A DNA stretch of 64,000 nt, taken from Berberis thunbergii (Eukaryota > Streptophyta > Magnoliopsida > Ranunculales > Berberidaceae). The stretch spans positions 1 through 64,000 of the forward strand of contig QNQO01005827.1 of assembly GCA_003290165.1 (NCBI GenBank), given 5' to 3'. The notes below the pieces were generated by a model, which had not been told where the DNA came from, made no database searches, and was given only the letters and a program-made list of their open reading frames with translations. Position numbers and translations under genes: made by a program. Below, piece after piece: positions 35,103-46,016 of this stretch (position 1 is its first letter; each line of letters opens with the position of its first letter).

Positions 35103-36765
35103 CTAGGGTATTCCTCGTGTCGTTGGCATGTTAAAAGTTTAAAACTTGTCAGGTTTTGATCACCCTTAAGTTTTCATCCTTCGTACTTACATGCCTAATC
35201 ACCACCATCCACAATGGAAGAAAAATAAATAAATATAAACTGTTGGGTATGAGAATCAAACCCATGCACTCTTGGTGCTTTAAGTTCTATACGATCCATT
35301 AGATTCTTCATACATCTCAGCCATATTTCATTTCAACCCCAAACCCCATTATGTTCTGTAAGATAAACTAGGGTGTTCCTCATGCCGTTGGCACGATATA
35401 AGTTTAAAACTTGTCAAAACATGATCACCCTTAAATTTTCATCCTTCATACTTACATGCCTAATCACCATCATCAACAATTGAAGAAAAATTTTAAAAAA
35501 ATATCAAAATGTTGGGTATGAAAATCGAACCCATGCACTCTTGGTGTTTTAAGTTCTATGTGATCCATTAGATTCATATATTTGGATAAATCTCAGCCGT
35601 CTTTCTCCAACCTCAAACACCATCCTGATTTGTAATATAGACTAGGGTATTCCCCGTGTTGTTGGCATGATAAAAGTTTGACATGATACATATAGTTTAT
35701 TCTACTTTATTTTCAACACCCCATTATAACTTGTCAAAACTTGATTAAACCAATATATTATTGATACCCTTAAGTTTTCAGCCATCATACTTACATGTCT
35801 AATCACCACCATCAACAATTGAAGAAAAATAAATAAGTATCAAAATGTTGAATATGGGAATTGAACACATGCACTCTTGGTGCTTTAAGTTCTATGTGAT
35901 CCGTTAGAAACTTATATTTGGGTAAATCTTAGTTGTCTTTTATCTCTAACCTCAAACACCATCATGTTTTGTAATATAAATTAGGGTATTCCCGTGTCGT
36001 TGGCACGATAAAAGTTTAACATGATAAATAAAGTTTAGTCAATTTTAAATATCAAGATAAAAAAATTAAAATGTTGAGTATGAGAATCGAACCCATGCAC
36101 TCTTGGTGTTTTACGTTATACGTTATCCGTTAGATTCTTATAGTTGGATAAATCTCAACTGTCTTTTATTTTCAACCTCAAATGTCATCCTGATTTGTAA
36201 TATAAACTAAGGTATTGCTCGTGCCGTTGGCACGATAAAAATTTTAACTTTGTCAAAACATGATCACCCTTAAGTTTTCATCCTTCATACTTAGATGCCT
36301 AATCACCACCTCCAACAATTAAAGAAAAACAAATAAATATCAAAATGTTATGTATGGGAATCGAACTCGTGCACTATTGGTGCTTTGAGTTCTATGTGAT
36401 TTGTTAGATTCTTATAATGGGGTAAATCTCAGTCAATTTTTATCTCCCATCTCCAACACCATCATGTTTTGTATATATACTAGGGTATTCCCCGTGCCAT
36501 TGGCACGATAAAAATTTAAAACTTGTCAAAACATTATCACCCTTAAGTTTTCATCCTTCAAACTTAGATGCCTATTCACCACCACCATCAATTAAATAAA
36601 AATAAATAAATATCAAAATGTTGGGTATGGGAATTGAACCCGTGCACTCTTGGTGCTTTGAGTTCTATGTGATCCGTTAAATTCTCATAATTGGTAATTC
36701 TCAGCTATCTTTTATCTCTCACCTCAAACACAATCCTCCTATGTATATATAATATAATAATATAT
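35103..36765 (-). repeat. Head-to-tail array of six short Helitron-like units
   Basis: On the minus strand each unit ends with a hairpin like CGTGCCAACGGCACG, about 10 bases, then CTAG (or CTAA/TTAG). These are Helitron 3' features. Ends lie at 35103, 35368, 35642, 35981, 36207 and 36480, giving spacings of 265, 274, 339, 226 and 273. The next unit starts at once with text such as TCTATATTACAAATCAGGATG, which fits the plant Helitron 5' consensus TCTMTAYTA. Units share GGATCACATAGAACTTAAAG, a T-arm-like GGGTTCGATTCTCATACCC and AATTGTTGATGGTGGTGA. No Rep/helicase is encoded. Confidence 0.75.
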
Positions 36766-38270
36766 CTAATTATCTATATTTATTTCATCAAAGAAAATGT
36801 AGGAGATGAACATCAATCCAACGGTTGGGACTTAATTGAATTGCAACAGAACATGTAATTTTGAGTGGACACAACCCCCATTAGGTAATGAAAAAGTTGA
36901 GTTTAATGATATTTCCTATACGTCGATACTAAATTCTAATTATTTCGTAATTGCTCAATTAAATCAAAACCAGGCATGGGTACTTATATACATTAAAAAT
37001 TTTCTTTTTTCTTTTAATCCTTAGCTACTTTATCATATTATTGAAAAAGCCCTAAAAATTCAACAATTTACAACCCCTTCAAACATTTAATAATTATAAA
37101 TAGATCCTTCATAAAATTATTTAATATCCATCAAAAAATATATTCCATTTCCTTCATATTTTTTGTTAAACCTCTAGAGGAGAGGGGGAGCTAATATTAT
37201 ACTTCTTTTTTGAGAATTTACTTAGTATATTTGATTTATTTCTTTAAGCATTATTGATTTTTCCTATTTTTTTTCAAATGGGTAGATGGATAATTTTCCA
37301 ACGAAAATTAGACAAGACGATCTCGTAGTTCAACAATGGGCAACTCAATAAATAAAAGTTAAAATGAATTTTTCGAATGATTTAGATTTTGGAAACTATG
37401 AAAAATAAAGTAAACTCTCTTAAAATCATACCAAATATATTTATGTTAAAATCGTATTTTTACTTCTATTATATACTTACCAACAAGCCAACTGTGCCGA
37501 AGGCACGAACAAGGGTGGAATGCTCATGTTCCCTAATTGGTCCTTTGGTGATAAGTTATTTACAAACCATAAATTGTGGCATAACATGTAAATTGAACAA
37601 AATCAAAGCTCATTATTTGAAATGAAAAACGTTGAATTTTATTGACGTTTCCTAAATGCCCTTGCAATATATGTTTACTCATATAAAATATAAAATGTCA
37701 TGGGTATGGATGTAAGTTTAATTTTAATTTTAGTCCTAACCCACTTTGTTGTACTATTAATGTCACCCCTAAATTTGGTATTCTACAAGTGACACATACA
37801 AATCCTCCAAGCATTCAATAATTATAAATAGATCCCCATCATAATATTTAATACCCTTCAAGTATTTTTAAATTATGAATAAGTCCCTAGTGTAAATTCC
37901 ATTTTTACCATTTACTAATTTTAAGTTAAATTCATAATATTATATATTTTTAGAATTTTACATTTCATAATATAACCTACATTTTTAAAATTTTACATTT
38001 TCAGAGTGTAATTTGATTTTTCCCATTTGTACATTCAATATTAAATTTGTTCGTCTATATTTTTTCACATGGGGTAAATGAAAATACACACAGTTATAAT
38101 GAGATAAAAATACACATATAGTTATTATATTAGAAAGTGCTAAAGGCACGACCCAACAATTTGGGTAACATGGATATGTCACGATAGCAGTGCTGATGGC
38201 ACGAGTACACGCCATAATAATAATAAAATGTAATCATGCCAACGACACTGGGAATACACTAGTTATTAAT
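36766..38270. repeat. Diverged Helitron-like ends in AT-rich DNA
   Basis: Hairpin-like cores GTGCCGAAGGCAC (37495-37507) and GTGCTAAAGGCAC (about 38136-38148) recur. On the plus strand ATGCCAACGACAC, about 10 bases, then CTAG followed by T (about 38235-38262) forms a 3' end in the opposite direction to the array at 35.1-36.8 kb. No complete unit could be delimited. Confidence 0.45.
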
Positions 38271-38403
38271 GTAACGACATTGCTCTCAATAAAATCAACT
38301 ATCCATATGGAAAAAAAAAATGATGAGATCTTAATGGACCTAGAGAATCTCGAGAGGAAAATGTATTTCGAGACTAAAATAGCAATGACATTTAAAAAGA
38401 AAA

Positions 38404-40280
38404 GAGTTATTTGTTATATGCCCTCATAATAAATAGCTATTTACAAAGTACTGCCATCAGTAGCTACTATTTCAGTCTCCCCCAAGACTAACAGTCAATG
38501 TGCATTGACTGTCAAACTTCTCACGTGACATCTTTCGACCCTCTTTTCATGATGAAAGTATCCCTTCATTATCAATTCCCACCTCACTCTCTGCTCACGC
38601 CTCTGCCGCCCCTCACCCACCTCACTCTCTATTCAGCTGTTCCCCCAACATCCCCTCTAATTGAACACCACAGTGATCGTACAATTCACTGTATGTACGT
38701 ACAACCATGACCACGAACATGTTCAGATACAAATTTATAGTTGTTGCAGCTTTCACCATTGCAAATGTTGAAATAGGACCACTCGACGGTCGTCACATCA
38801 CCATTCCTACCTGTCTAGGCTTCAAGACCCTCTCCATATCCAACACCATTTTAGCTGGAATTCTTATGTTATCAAATGTAGCTGCTGAGAACACGAAATC
38901 AAAATGACCTGGCTTGAATGGAAGTTTGTACAAGTCCCCTTTGGCCAACAATGACGAGGGGGACATGAGAGAGGGGAAGGGTGGCTGACGGCAAAACAAA
39001 GGCAGAGATGAAGAAATGTCGAATGGAGGGGTAGTGCTCGTCGAGGTTACATAGATGCATATAAGAAGATGAGTGATAGGGGAGGGATGCTCGTTGGCGA
39101 AGCACATAAGCAAACAGGGAGAGAAGAGGGCGGTAATCGTCGGTGTTATAATGACTGGTTGCGGTGATAAGAGCGGGGAACATGGGGTATATTGGGTGAA
39201 CAATGGCAGAAAAGGGGTGGAAGAGAATGAAATAGAAGGTGGGGTGGTGGTTTGTGAGTGAACGAATAGAGGGCGGAAGTGAACAACAGAAAGGGCGGGG
39301 ACGTGGGAGAATAAAGAGGGTGGTTGGGGAGGGGAAGGTGAGGAACAGAGAGTGTGGTGGGCGAGGGCATGATCAAAGAGTGAGGTGGGAGCGGTAAAAA
39401 AGGAAATGAAATAGGTTGATGAGGGGTGAGGGCGAAGGATAACAGAGAAAATAAGGGGCAATTGCGATGGAGGATTCAATCAGTGCTTGTGAAGAGGATT
39501 TACAGATATAGGAAGGAAGAATAAGGAGTGGATTTGGAGAAGATGGGTTTTTTTTTAATAATTTAGCCATGGAATTTTCCTCGAGACATGTTATTGCTTC
39601 GATTGAACCCTTTGATTTTTTCAAGATGAATCGTTCGAGATGCAAACCATCAAATCTCAGTCTCAAACATGTTTTATTACACTTACCCCTTATTATAAAT
39701 TTATGGTAGTAACAACAATAAATTTGAATTTAAGAATACCCCTGAAACATAACAAAACTGCAAGAGGCTGCAGATGACATGCAACTCTAAAAAATGCCCA
39801 AAGAAATGTGAAAATGAAATAAAAACTACAAACTTACGCCCATAATGGTGTTCTAAACTAGAATCTACAGATGAAATAACACATATCTAGGGTTTATGTA
39901 AGTTTTTTATATATGAAACCCTAAGTTTAAAACTTGCGTTGGCTCAAGCTTCTCGACTTCAAATACCTATGATCTACAGTGGTGAGTAACTCGAATTTCA
40001 TGGAATTAAAGAACTTCCATTAAGTAGGGGATGAAGCCAATGACTATTTCCTCTCCCCAGAAGACTCTTAATGGCTATTTCCGGCAAGCCATTTGATCTT
40101 TACTTGGGAAGCTTTGAATCTTAGCCCTCAGATCATTCAAGGGCATTTTGTCATTAAAATGTGGCTATATTGAAATCAATTTGTGCCCTCATAGTCAACG
40201 CACGTTGATCTCTAGTCTTGTGGGAAATGAAAATAGTGATTAAATAGCAAGTTATTATGGGGGCAAATAGCAAATAACCC
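38404..40280. mobile_element. Pack-MULE carrying a methyltransferase fragment (1,877 bp)
   Basis: The ends are long inverted repeats of about 110 bases: GAGTTATTTGTTATATGCCC on the left and, inward from the right, GGGTTATTTGCTATTTGCCC. Both continue through CATAATAA, a CAAGACTA box and GTCAA-type palindromes. Flanks AAAAGAAAA (38395-38403) and AAACGAAAA (40281-40289) match at eight of nine bases, the Mutator duplication length. It has no transposase but carries a host gene piece. Confidence 0.72.
38800..38948 (-). pseudogene. Captured SAM-dependent methyltransferase fragment
   Basis: The minus frame reads AKGDLYKLPFKPGHFDFVFS, then NIRIPAKMVLDMERVLKP. This corresponds to the middle of a type-11 methyltransferase fold (the D-x-x-x-LP-F---FD-V-S strand and the ERVLKPGG motif). 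Here the GG is replaced by RQ and a stop follows within a few codons. The S-adenosylmethionine loop upstream is absent. The long open frame reaching 39479 continues into low-complexity proline/serine sequence that does not belong to the family. Confidence 0.65.
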
Positions 40281-40289
40281 AAACGAAAA

Positions 40290-41212
40290 AGAAAAGAAAA
40301 ATTATTATCTCCCATCATTGTAACTGAACCCATTAGTCCTTTATCTTCTCAAATCCACAACCCATTCCACCACCGACTTGAGTAACACCACTGTCAAAGG
40401 GGAAATTGGGGTCTCGAAGGGTCTAATTTAGGTCTTGATGATGACACTAAATTCGTTGAGAGCATTGTTGGGTCATCTCAAGCAATAAGGCCACTAGCGT
40501 GGCAACTCAAGTTCAATTCAATCAATGAGCAAAAGAATGATGCACAGAGATAGAGAAACAATGCAAATAGAAAGTGGAAGAAAGATATTGAAAATGGGGA
40601 GGATGAAGAGATTCAGTTGTAGATTTGGGCATAGGGTAGTAGTAGTGTTGTTTAGGTTGTTGGTGGTGGTGGTCGCAGGGGTTGTGGACTTAAAAAGATT
40701 AAAAACTAGTGTGGGTTCAATTGAAAACATGGAAGAAGATATATGTATTTTTTCTTTCCTTTTTTTATATTCACCATTAATTTAGCCTCGAAATACATTT
40801 TAATCTCATGGTTCTCTAGGTCCACTACGATTTCATCGAGATTTTTTAATCTAGGCATTTGATTTTATCAAGGGCAATATTGTCATATTAAAAATTCTTT
40901 GATTGTTAACTAGGTTTCCTTCCATAACGAAATAGTTTTCAAAATGGACCTCAAAGTCAATATCCCTCTTTTACTAAGGATAGCGAACACAAATAGATAC
41001 TTGAAAACTTTTCATTTGAAATACACAATCACCAATTTTTATAGGTGAAGAAAATTACCGTTGGATATGGAGATGAAAACTAATGAGGAGATGAGGAGTG
41101 TATATAGGGAGAGTAAAGTTTGGAACACTGAGACATGGAAAGCAAGATCAAAGTTTGAAATAGTAAGGATACAAAAATGAAAAAAAAAAAAAAAACATAC
41201 AGGTTGCAGTAA
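40290..41212. other. Unassigned spacer
   Basis: Short open frames only, with no domain, terminal repeat or RNA signature that I can support. Confidence 0.35.
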
Positions 41213-42276
41213 GGGTGGGCATACCATCCCATGATCCCGGTCCCGTCTCATCTTGATTGTTTCGGGTCCTTTTGGGATTGATCAGACCCATCCCAATCCC
41301 TTCCTGCCCTGATCCAGCGTGGGATAGAATTGGGATAGAGATTTTAAATCCCACCCATCCCTAACTTATTTATTTAATATTTATTATAAATAATTTTAAT
41401 ATTTGATAACTCAACTCATTCACTAACGTCCCTTATTTGGGAAAAAAATGGTTGATGAGTTGTATATATATATATATATATATATAATAAAATAAAATTA
41501 AAAACATATAATTCTAAGTTCTAACTTTTAATCAACCCATGAGTTAATATCATAGAAAGGGCGACTAGGGTGAGTAACATTCATCAATTGTTGGTACTGA
41601 GAAGGCCCTTGATGATAACAAGGTTACTTACATTTTTTATAAATTTTGTAATGGCATCATTTGATTAAAGGAAGTGCCAAATATATTTATTCCAAAAAGG
41701 GTGTTATTCCCCAACAATACTTTCCTTTTTTTCTTTTTCTTTTTTTGTGAATAGCAATAGTCAAACCCCAAATAAACATGAGCAACACTTGTTGCATCAC
41801 CAAATCATACCCTTTTCATCGAGATCTTTCATTCAGTCGAATAGTCTTGGGGCACCTTTACATGTTACCATCTTAGACTATAAGAAATTGTCATGGTACA
41901 TGCTATTACTAATCATCACAATGTTTTATTTAGATAAAAATGTTTAATAACCTTTGTTATTTAAAATGATTGAAAATATCAAGATATCGTACTATTATAA
42001 GAGAAATGAAGCAATTGAAAGTTTATTACACTCTTATAAGTTGTTGTGAGGTTCACATCCAACTGTCAATATAATTTTCTCATGTACCTTACAATAACTT
42101 ACTTAGGTGGTGGGCTAGGGTGATTTGATGGTAGATTTGTGTCTCACCTGATAAAGTTTACATGATCATCACGTCCCGTCCGGGACGAGGTCTATCATGT
42201 CCCAATCTCATCCCGGTCCCGAACGAACAAGATGTGAGAAGGATGAGGTATATCCCGTCTCGTGCCCAACCCTAGA
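41211..42276. mobile_element. Possible non-autonomous hAT element
   Basis: The left end TAAGGGTGGGCATACC and the right end, read inward, TAGGGTTGGGCACGAGACGG are inverted and resemble the TAGGGRTGGGCA ends of plant hAT elements. Both sub-terminal parts are rich in CCCGTCCCG/CATCCC motifs. No clean 8-bp duplication was found, so the limits are uncertain. No transposase. Confidence 0.45.
41463..41488. repeat. (TA)n microsatellite
   Basis: About 13 TA units within the possible hAT element. Confidence 0.9.
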
Positions 42277-45020
42277 CTATAATAGTTTTTTTGGTTATTG
42301 TAAATTAAGGAGAAGCTTCAAAAAATTGGTATTGAGCCATGAATTAGTACTATTCCTAGGGCCTTTTTTTATTTTTTAAATGAAAGTTCCCGAGCTTTTT
42401 GGTGTTTATTAGTAGAGATCTACTCGAAGAAAATTAAACTGATAATATATTATTTGATATGTTAAATTTTTAAAAAATAATACACTATGATTCGGTGTGG
42501 TTTCAAGTCACTTTTAGTGAACTTTTCATCAATTGTTTTGATTTCAATTTGGTTCGGTTGTCTATAATTTTCATTTGATTTTTTTTTTTTTTTTTTTGCA
42601 AAAAACACCAACTAACCAAGTCATTTCGTTTACAATTTTTGCTAAAGTCTAACCATCAATAACCCTAATCACAATGAAATTAGAAAATGGTATTGATAAA
42701 AAAAAAAAAAAAAATTACCTCAATGCATGCATTTTGCAAGTCAATAAGTGTATGTTTTCTATAAAAAGATACATGGAGAAGGCCTACCCGATACATAAAT
42801 TTCTATGTCGGGTGCAAACATTGGGAATTCAATCAAAGGATGTTCCAAGTGGATCAAAATTAGTGTAAGTATACGGTGCAATTGAAGATGGATGAAATTC
42901 AACCAATCGTCATAAATAGGCCCATTATTAGTTCTCCTTTGGGTTATTTACATTTTTGGTACGCATAATTTTGGCGTATTTTATATTGAGTATTTAAATT
43001 TTGCATAGTTACACATTGGATATGAAATTGAGTCTTAATTGTTAGTTTACAACATTGATCAAGGTCAAACGTTCTACATTTAGTTAAGAGCCAAAGTGCA
43101 ATGATTAATGTAAAAACATAAGTACCCATAATGAAGGGAAAAAAAACTTACAATTCGTTATTTGATGAGAAAATGGAGATTCGATTACTTGGCCTTTTCC
43201 CAAAGGAATAATCATCCCCGATTTTAGTTAACAACAAAAAGTGTAGTATTTACTTCAACTATTGTAAAAATGAATCAAATTTTCAGTTATAGATACTTAT
43301 CTAGCCTTTAATCGATACAACCATGCTTGATTTTTAACTCATCACATGTGGGTGAAACCCTTTATTCCATTTATTTGTAGGTTGAGATGTGAATGGGAGC
43401 AGTGTTGTTGGAAGGTGGTGGGTTCAACCGAATTAAATTAATGTGCTATTTTTAACGTGCGGGTTTGTCAGCGAGACGAGTTGGGGTGGGAACGGTTGTG
43501 GCTTTTGGTAAGGCAGTGGTGGTGTTGTCAGGTCGATTTGAAAGTGGTAATGGGGTTGTGGAATAGCCTTTGATGGTGGTAATACACATCTCGAGAATGA
43601 AAAGAAAATAAAAACAAAGAAACTCACCACAAACTTCATTGTCCCCTCCAACCCACCCACCTCATCTCTGTGATCGACACCGCCTCGCCCACACCCCCTC
43701 CCTCATCTCCTTCTTCATTACCGATTAGCAACCACTCTCCGCCGGGCGTCACCGACCACTCACGCCTAGCCCCCATCCTCACTCTCTGTTTTATGTTACA
43801 CCAACCACCGCTGCCCATCCACTGCTCCAGTAGCAGCACACCAATCGTCGCAGCCACTCCAGTAGCCATTGCTCCGGTCACTACCGCTCCACCACCAGTT
43901 GCCACTCCTCTCGCTTCAGTTCCAATCAGCTCTGAGGAGGGGTACCTCTCTTGCTGGACAAATTGGTAGCACGAAAGTATGGGGTTTGAGCCGAGGGCAG
44001 CCATGGCAGAGACATCAATGGAATCGGGCTTGTCTTTTTAACAGCCACTTTAGAGGTATTGCTGAAATCATCATCGAAATTTTGTTGGCCATTAGACAAA
44101 TTGAGAGCTTGAGATTTGGTTTTCTGCATAGCTTCACCTCCATCGCTCTTCTGTTGTTGTTGGCAGTGACTGGAGCGGTGGCTGGTGGAGTGGTTGCGAC
44201 TCCCTTAGTTACAATTATGTCAACTTTTTTCTCGAACAAAGATGGTAAAGATCTGTATAAATCAATTTTCATTTGTGGTTTTCACCGTTTCTTCATCAGA
44301 TGATGAATTCCTTTGATGGGTATCTATTTTTTATGAATTGAAGTATCCATTTGATGACTTGTTTGTTTTTTGTAAAATCAGTGTTCAATTTGACTGGATT
44401 CGAGTCTTATCTGTTTCTTCATCTCATTTTGAGTCTCTTTAGTTTGATTTTTCTGTTCTCTTGGTTGATCTGATTACAACCCAAGATGTTGATTGTTTAG
44501 ATGATTGAAGGAGTTGATTGATCAAAGTCTATTGATCACTGCTGGAACTGGAGCAAAGGATTGGGCGATGGTTGGTGTAGCACAAAACAGAGAGGGAGGG
44601 TAGAGGCTAGAAGGGGAAGGTCGGTGACATGAGGAGCGGTGGAGGTGATCCCTTCTGTTTCTAACGAAGCAGGGAAGGAAAGGGGTGTAGGAAGGCAGTG
44701 AGACGTCAGTGGATTGGATGGTGAATGAGGAGTGGTGGAGGGCCAGTTGTGTTCGGTTCAGAAAGAGTGATGCTGGTGTGCGGTGGGGGGATGCCAGGGA
44801 AGAAGGTGGTGTGGTTTTTTACAATTCAAGCCCTTCATTTCACCTCATGACATGTAGTGCTTTGATTTATAGTTTGTTTTAATTGTAGCCATTAATTGCG
44901 TCTCGAGATGCGTTATTTTCTATACGGATATATTGACATTTACATATGTTCGATCATGGGCATATCTAATTAGACACTCAAAGGTCAAAGAGGGGGGTAT
45001 ATGTAATTGTCTTTGATAAA
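42277..45020. other. Unassigned region with a coding-like but unrecognised segment
   Basis: Mostly AT-rich. At 43640-44290 the composition shifts: plus-strand frames are proline/serine/threonine-rich, and the minus frame at 43926-44129 (KTKSQALNLSNGQQNFDDDF) looks like a real protein piece. I do not recognise it and found no bounding terminal repeats. It could be another captured gene fragment. Confidence 0.35.
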
Positions 45021-45402
45021 ATATAAGTATGTTTTTGTTTTTGTATCGGGCATTGGTTTCATTGGAAATATCATCAAAATTGCATTTTAACAATATTAAT
45101 TTATCAAAATTCTACAACTAAGTAAATAGTTATAATTAGGGGTGGGCAAACGAGTCGAGGAATTGCGGATTCAAACTAAATCGGACTATTTTGCTCCAAA
45201 TGGTTCGAATTTTAAATTTATAATTTGGATACTTTCCGAATCTGTTATAAAACGGTTCGAGTTCGATTTAAATTATTTAAAATAAAATAGTTTGGGTTGG
45301 ACCCATTTTAAACCTAAAATAGCAAAAGGTAAGTCCATATCACTTTCCTTGCATCCTCCCCCTTTCCTTCTCCCCTCTATGTATTGGTTTTTTTCTTTTC
45401 AG

Positions 45403-45448
45403 ATTGCTAGTGGTTATGCGGATGGAAGTATTAGAATTTGGGATTCAC
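45403..45448 (+). pseudogene. Captured exon of a WD40-repeat protein
   Basis: After a pyrimidine-rich acceptor (TTTTCTTTTCAG) the frame reads IASGYADGSIRIWDS, a canonical WD40 blade end (G-S-I-R-I-W-D). The exact phrase resembles the WDR3/DIP2-type ribosome biogenesis WD40 protein, but 15 residues cannot settle the family member. The following sequence leaves the family at once. Confidence 0.6.
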
Positions 45449-45893
45449 TCTTCATCTTCTCGAAATTTTGCTCTTGGTGGCTGCGTGAATGAGCTTGAGG
45501 CTATGGCGAGAGAAATTGTAGGGTGTGAAGAGAGGAATCAAATAAACTCGCAGAGAAATTGAAGCTAAAATGATTTTCTTGGTTGCAGCTGCTGGCGTGA
45601 AGGGATCTTTTTCCTTGTTGTGATTCTTTATTTGTTTGCTGCTTGTTGATTTGTGATGGTGAGGAAGAAAGCGTTGTTGCTCTACGAATTCTCTTTGCTG
45701 CTGCAAGTGCAAGTTGTTGGTTGATTCGTGACAGTGAGAAAGGGAGATATGTTGCTCTGCAAATTCTCTTTGCTGCTTCAATTGCAAGTTGTTGATTGAT
45801 TCATGAAGTTGTGCTGCTCCTTTCCTTGGTTGTCATCTTCTTCTCTTTGAATTGGTTGTTGGTTGTGTGGAGAGAAAGAGACGAGAAACGGCA

Positions 45894-46016
45894 GGTGATT
45901 ATGTTGATGTCAAAGTGAATGGAGCTATCCACAAGGGTATGCCTCGTAAGTTTTACCAGGTGAGGTCTGGAATGTCACCAAGTGTGTCATCGATGTCGAA
46001 ATCAACAAGCAAGTGC
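45894..46016 (+). pseudogene. Captured fragment of 60S ribosomal protein L21 (eL21)
   Basis: The frame reads [20 protein letters not shown], the highly conserved core of eL21. Then, after a small deletion and frame change, it reads [18 protein letters not shown], the next eL21 segment. The part between (the -YHGRTGR- area) is shortened by about 11 bases. N- and C-terminal ends are missing. Confidence 0.85.

Noticed and set aside
35103..36765. CRISPR-like or centromeric satellite array
   Set aside because: Unit length varies from 226 to 339 bp, the unit ends have Helitron signatures, and a CRISPR array would not be expected in a plant nucleus.
38793..39479. 228-residue minus-strand open frame as a single gene
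   Set aside because: Only the last ~50 residues match a methyltransferase. The rest is proline/serine-rich low-complexity sequence, and the whole lies between MULE inverted repeats.
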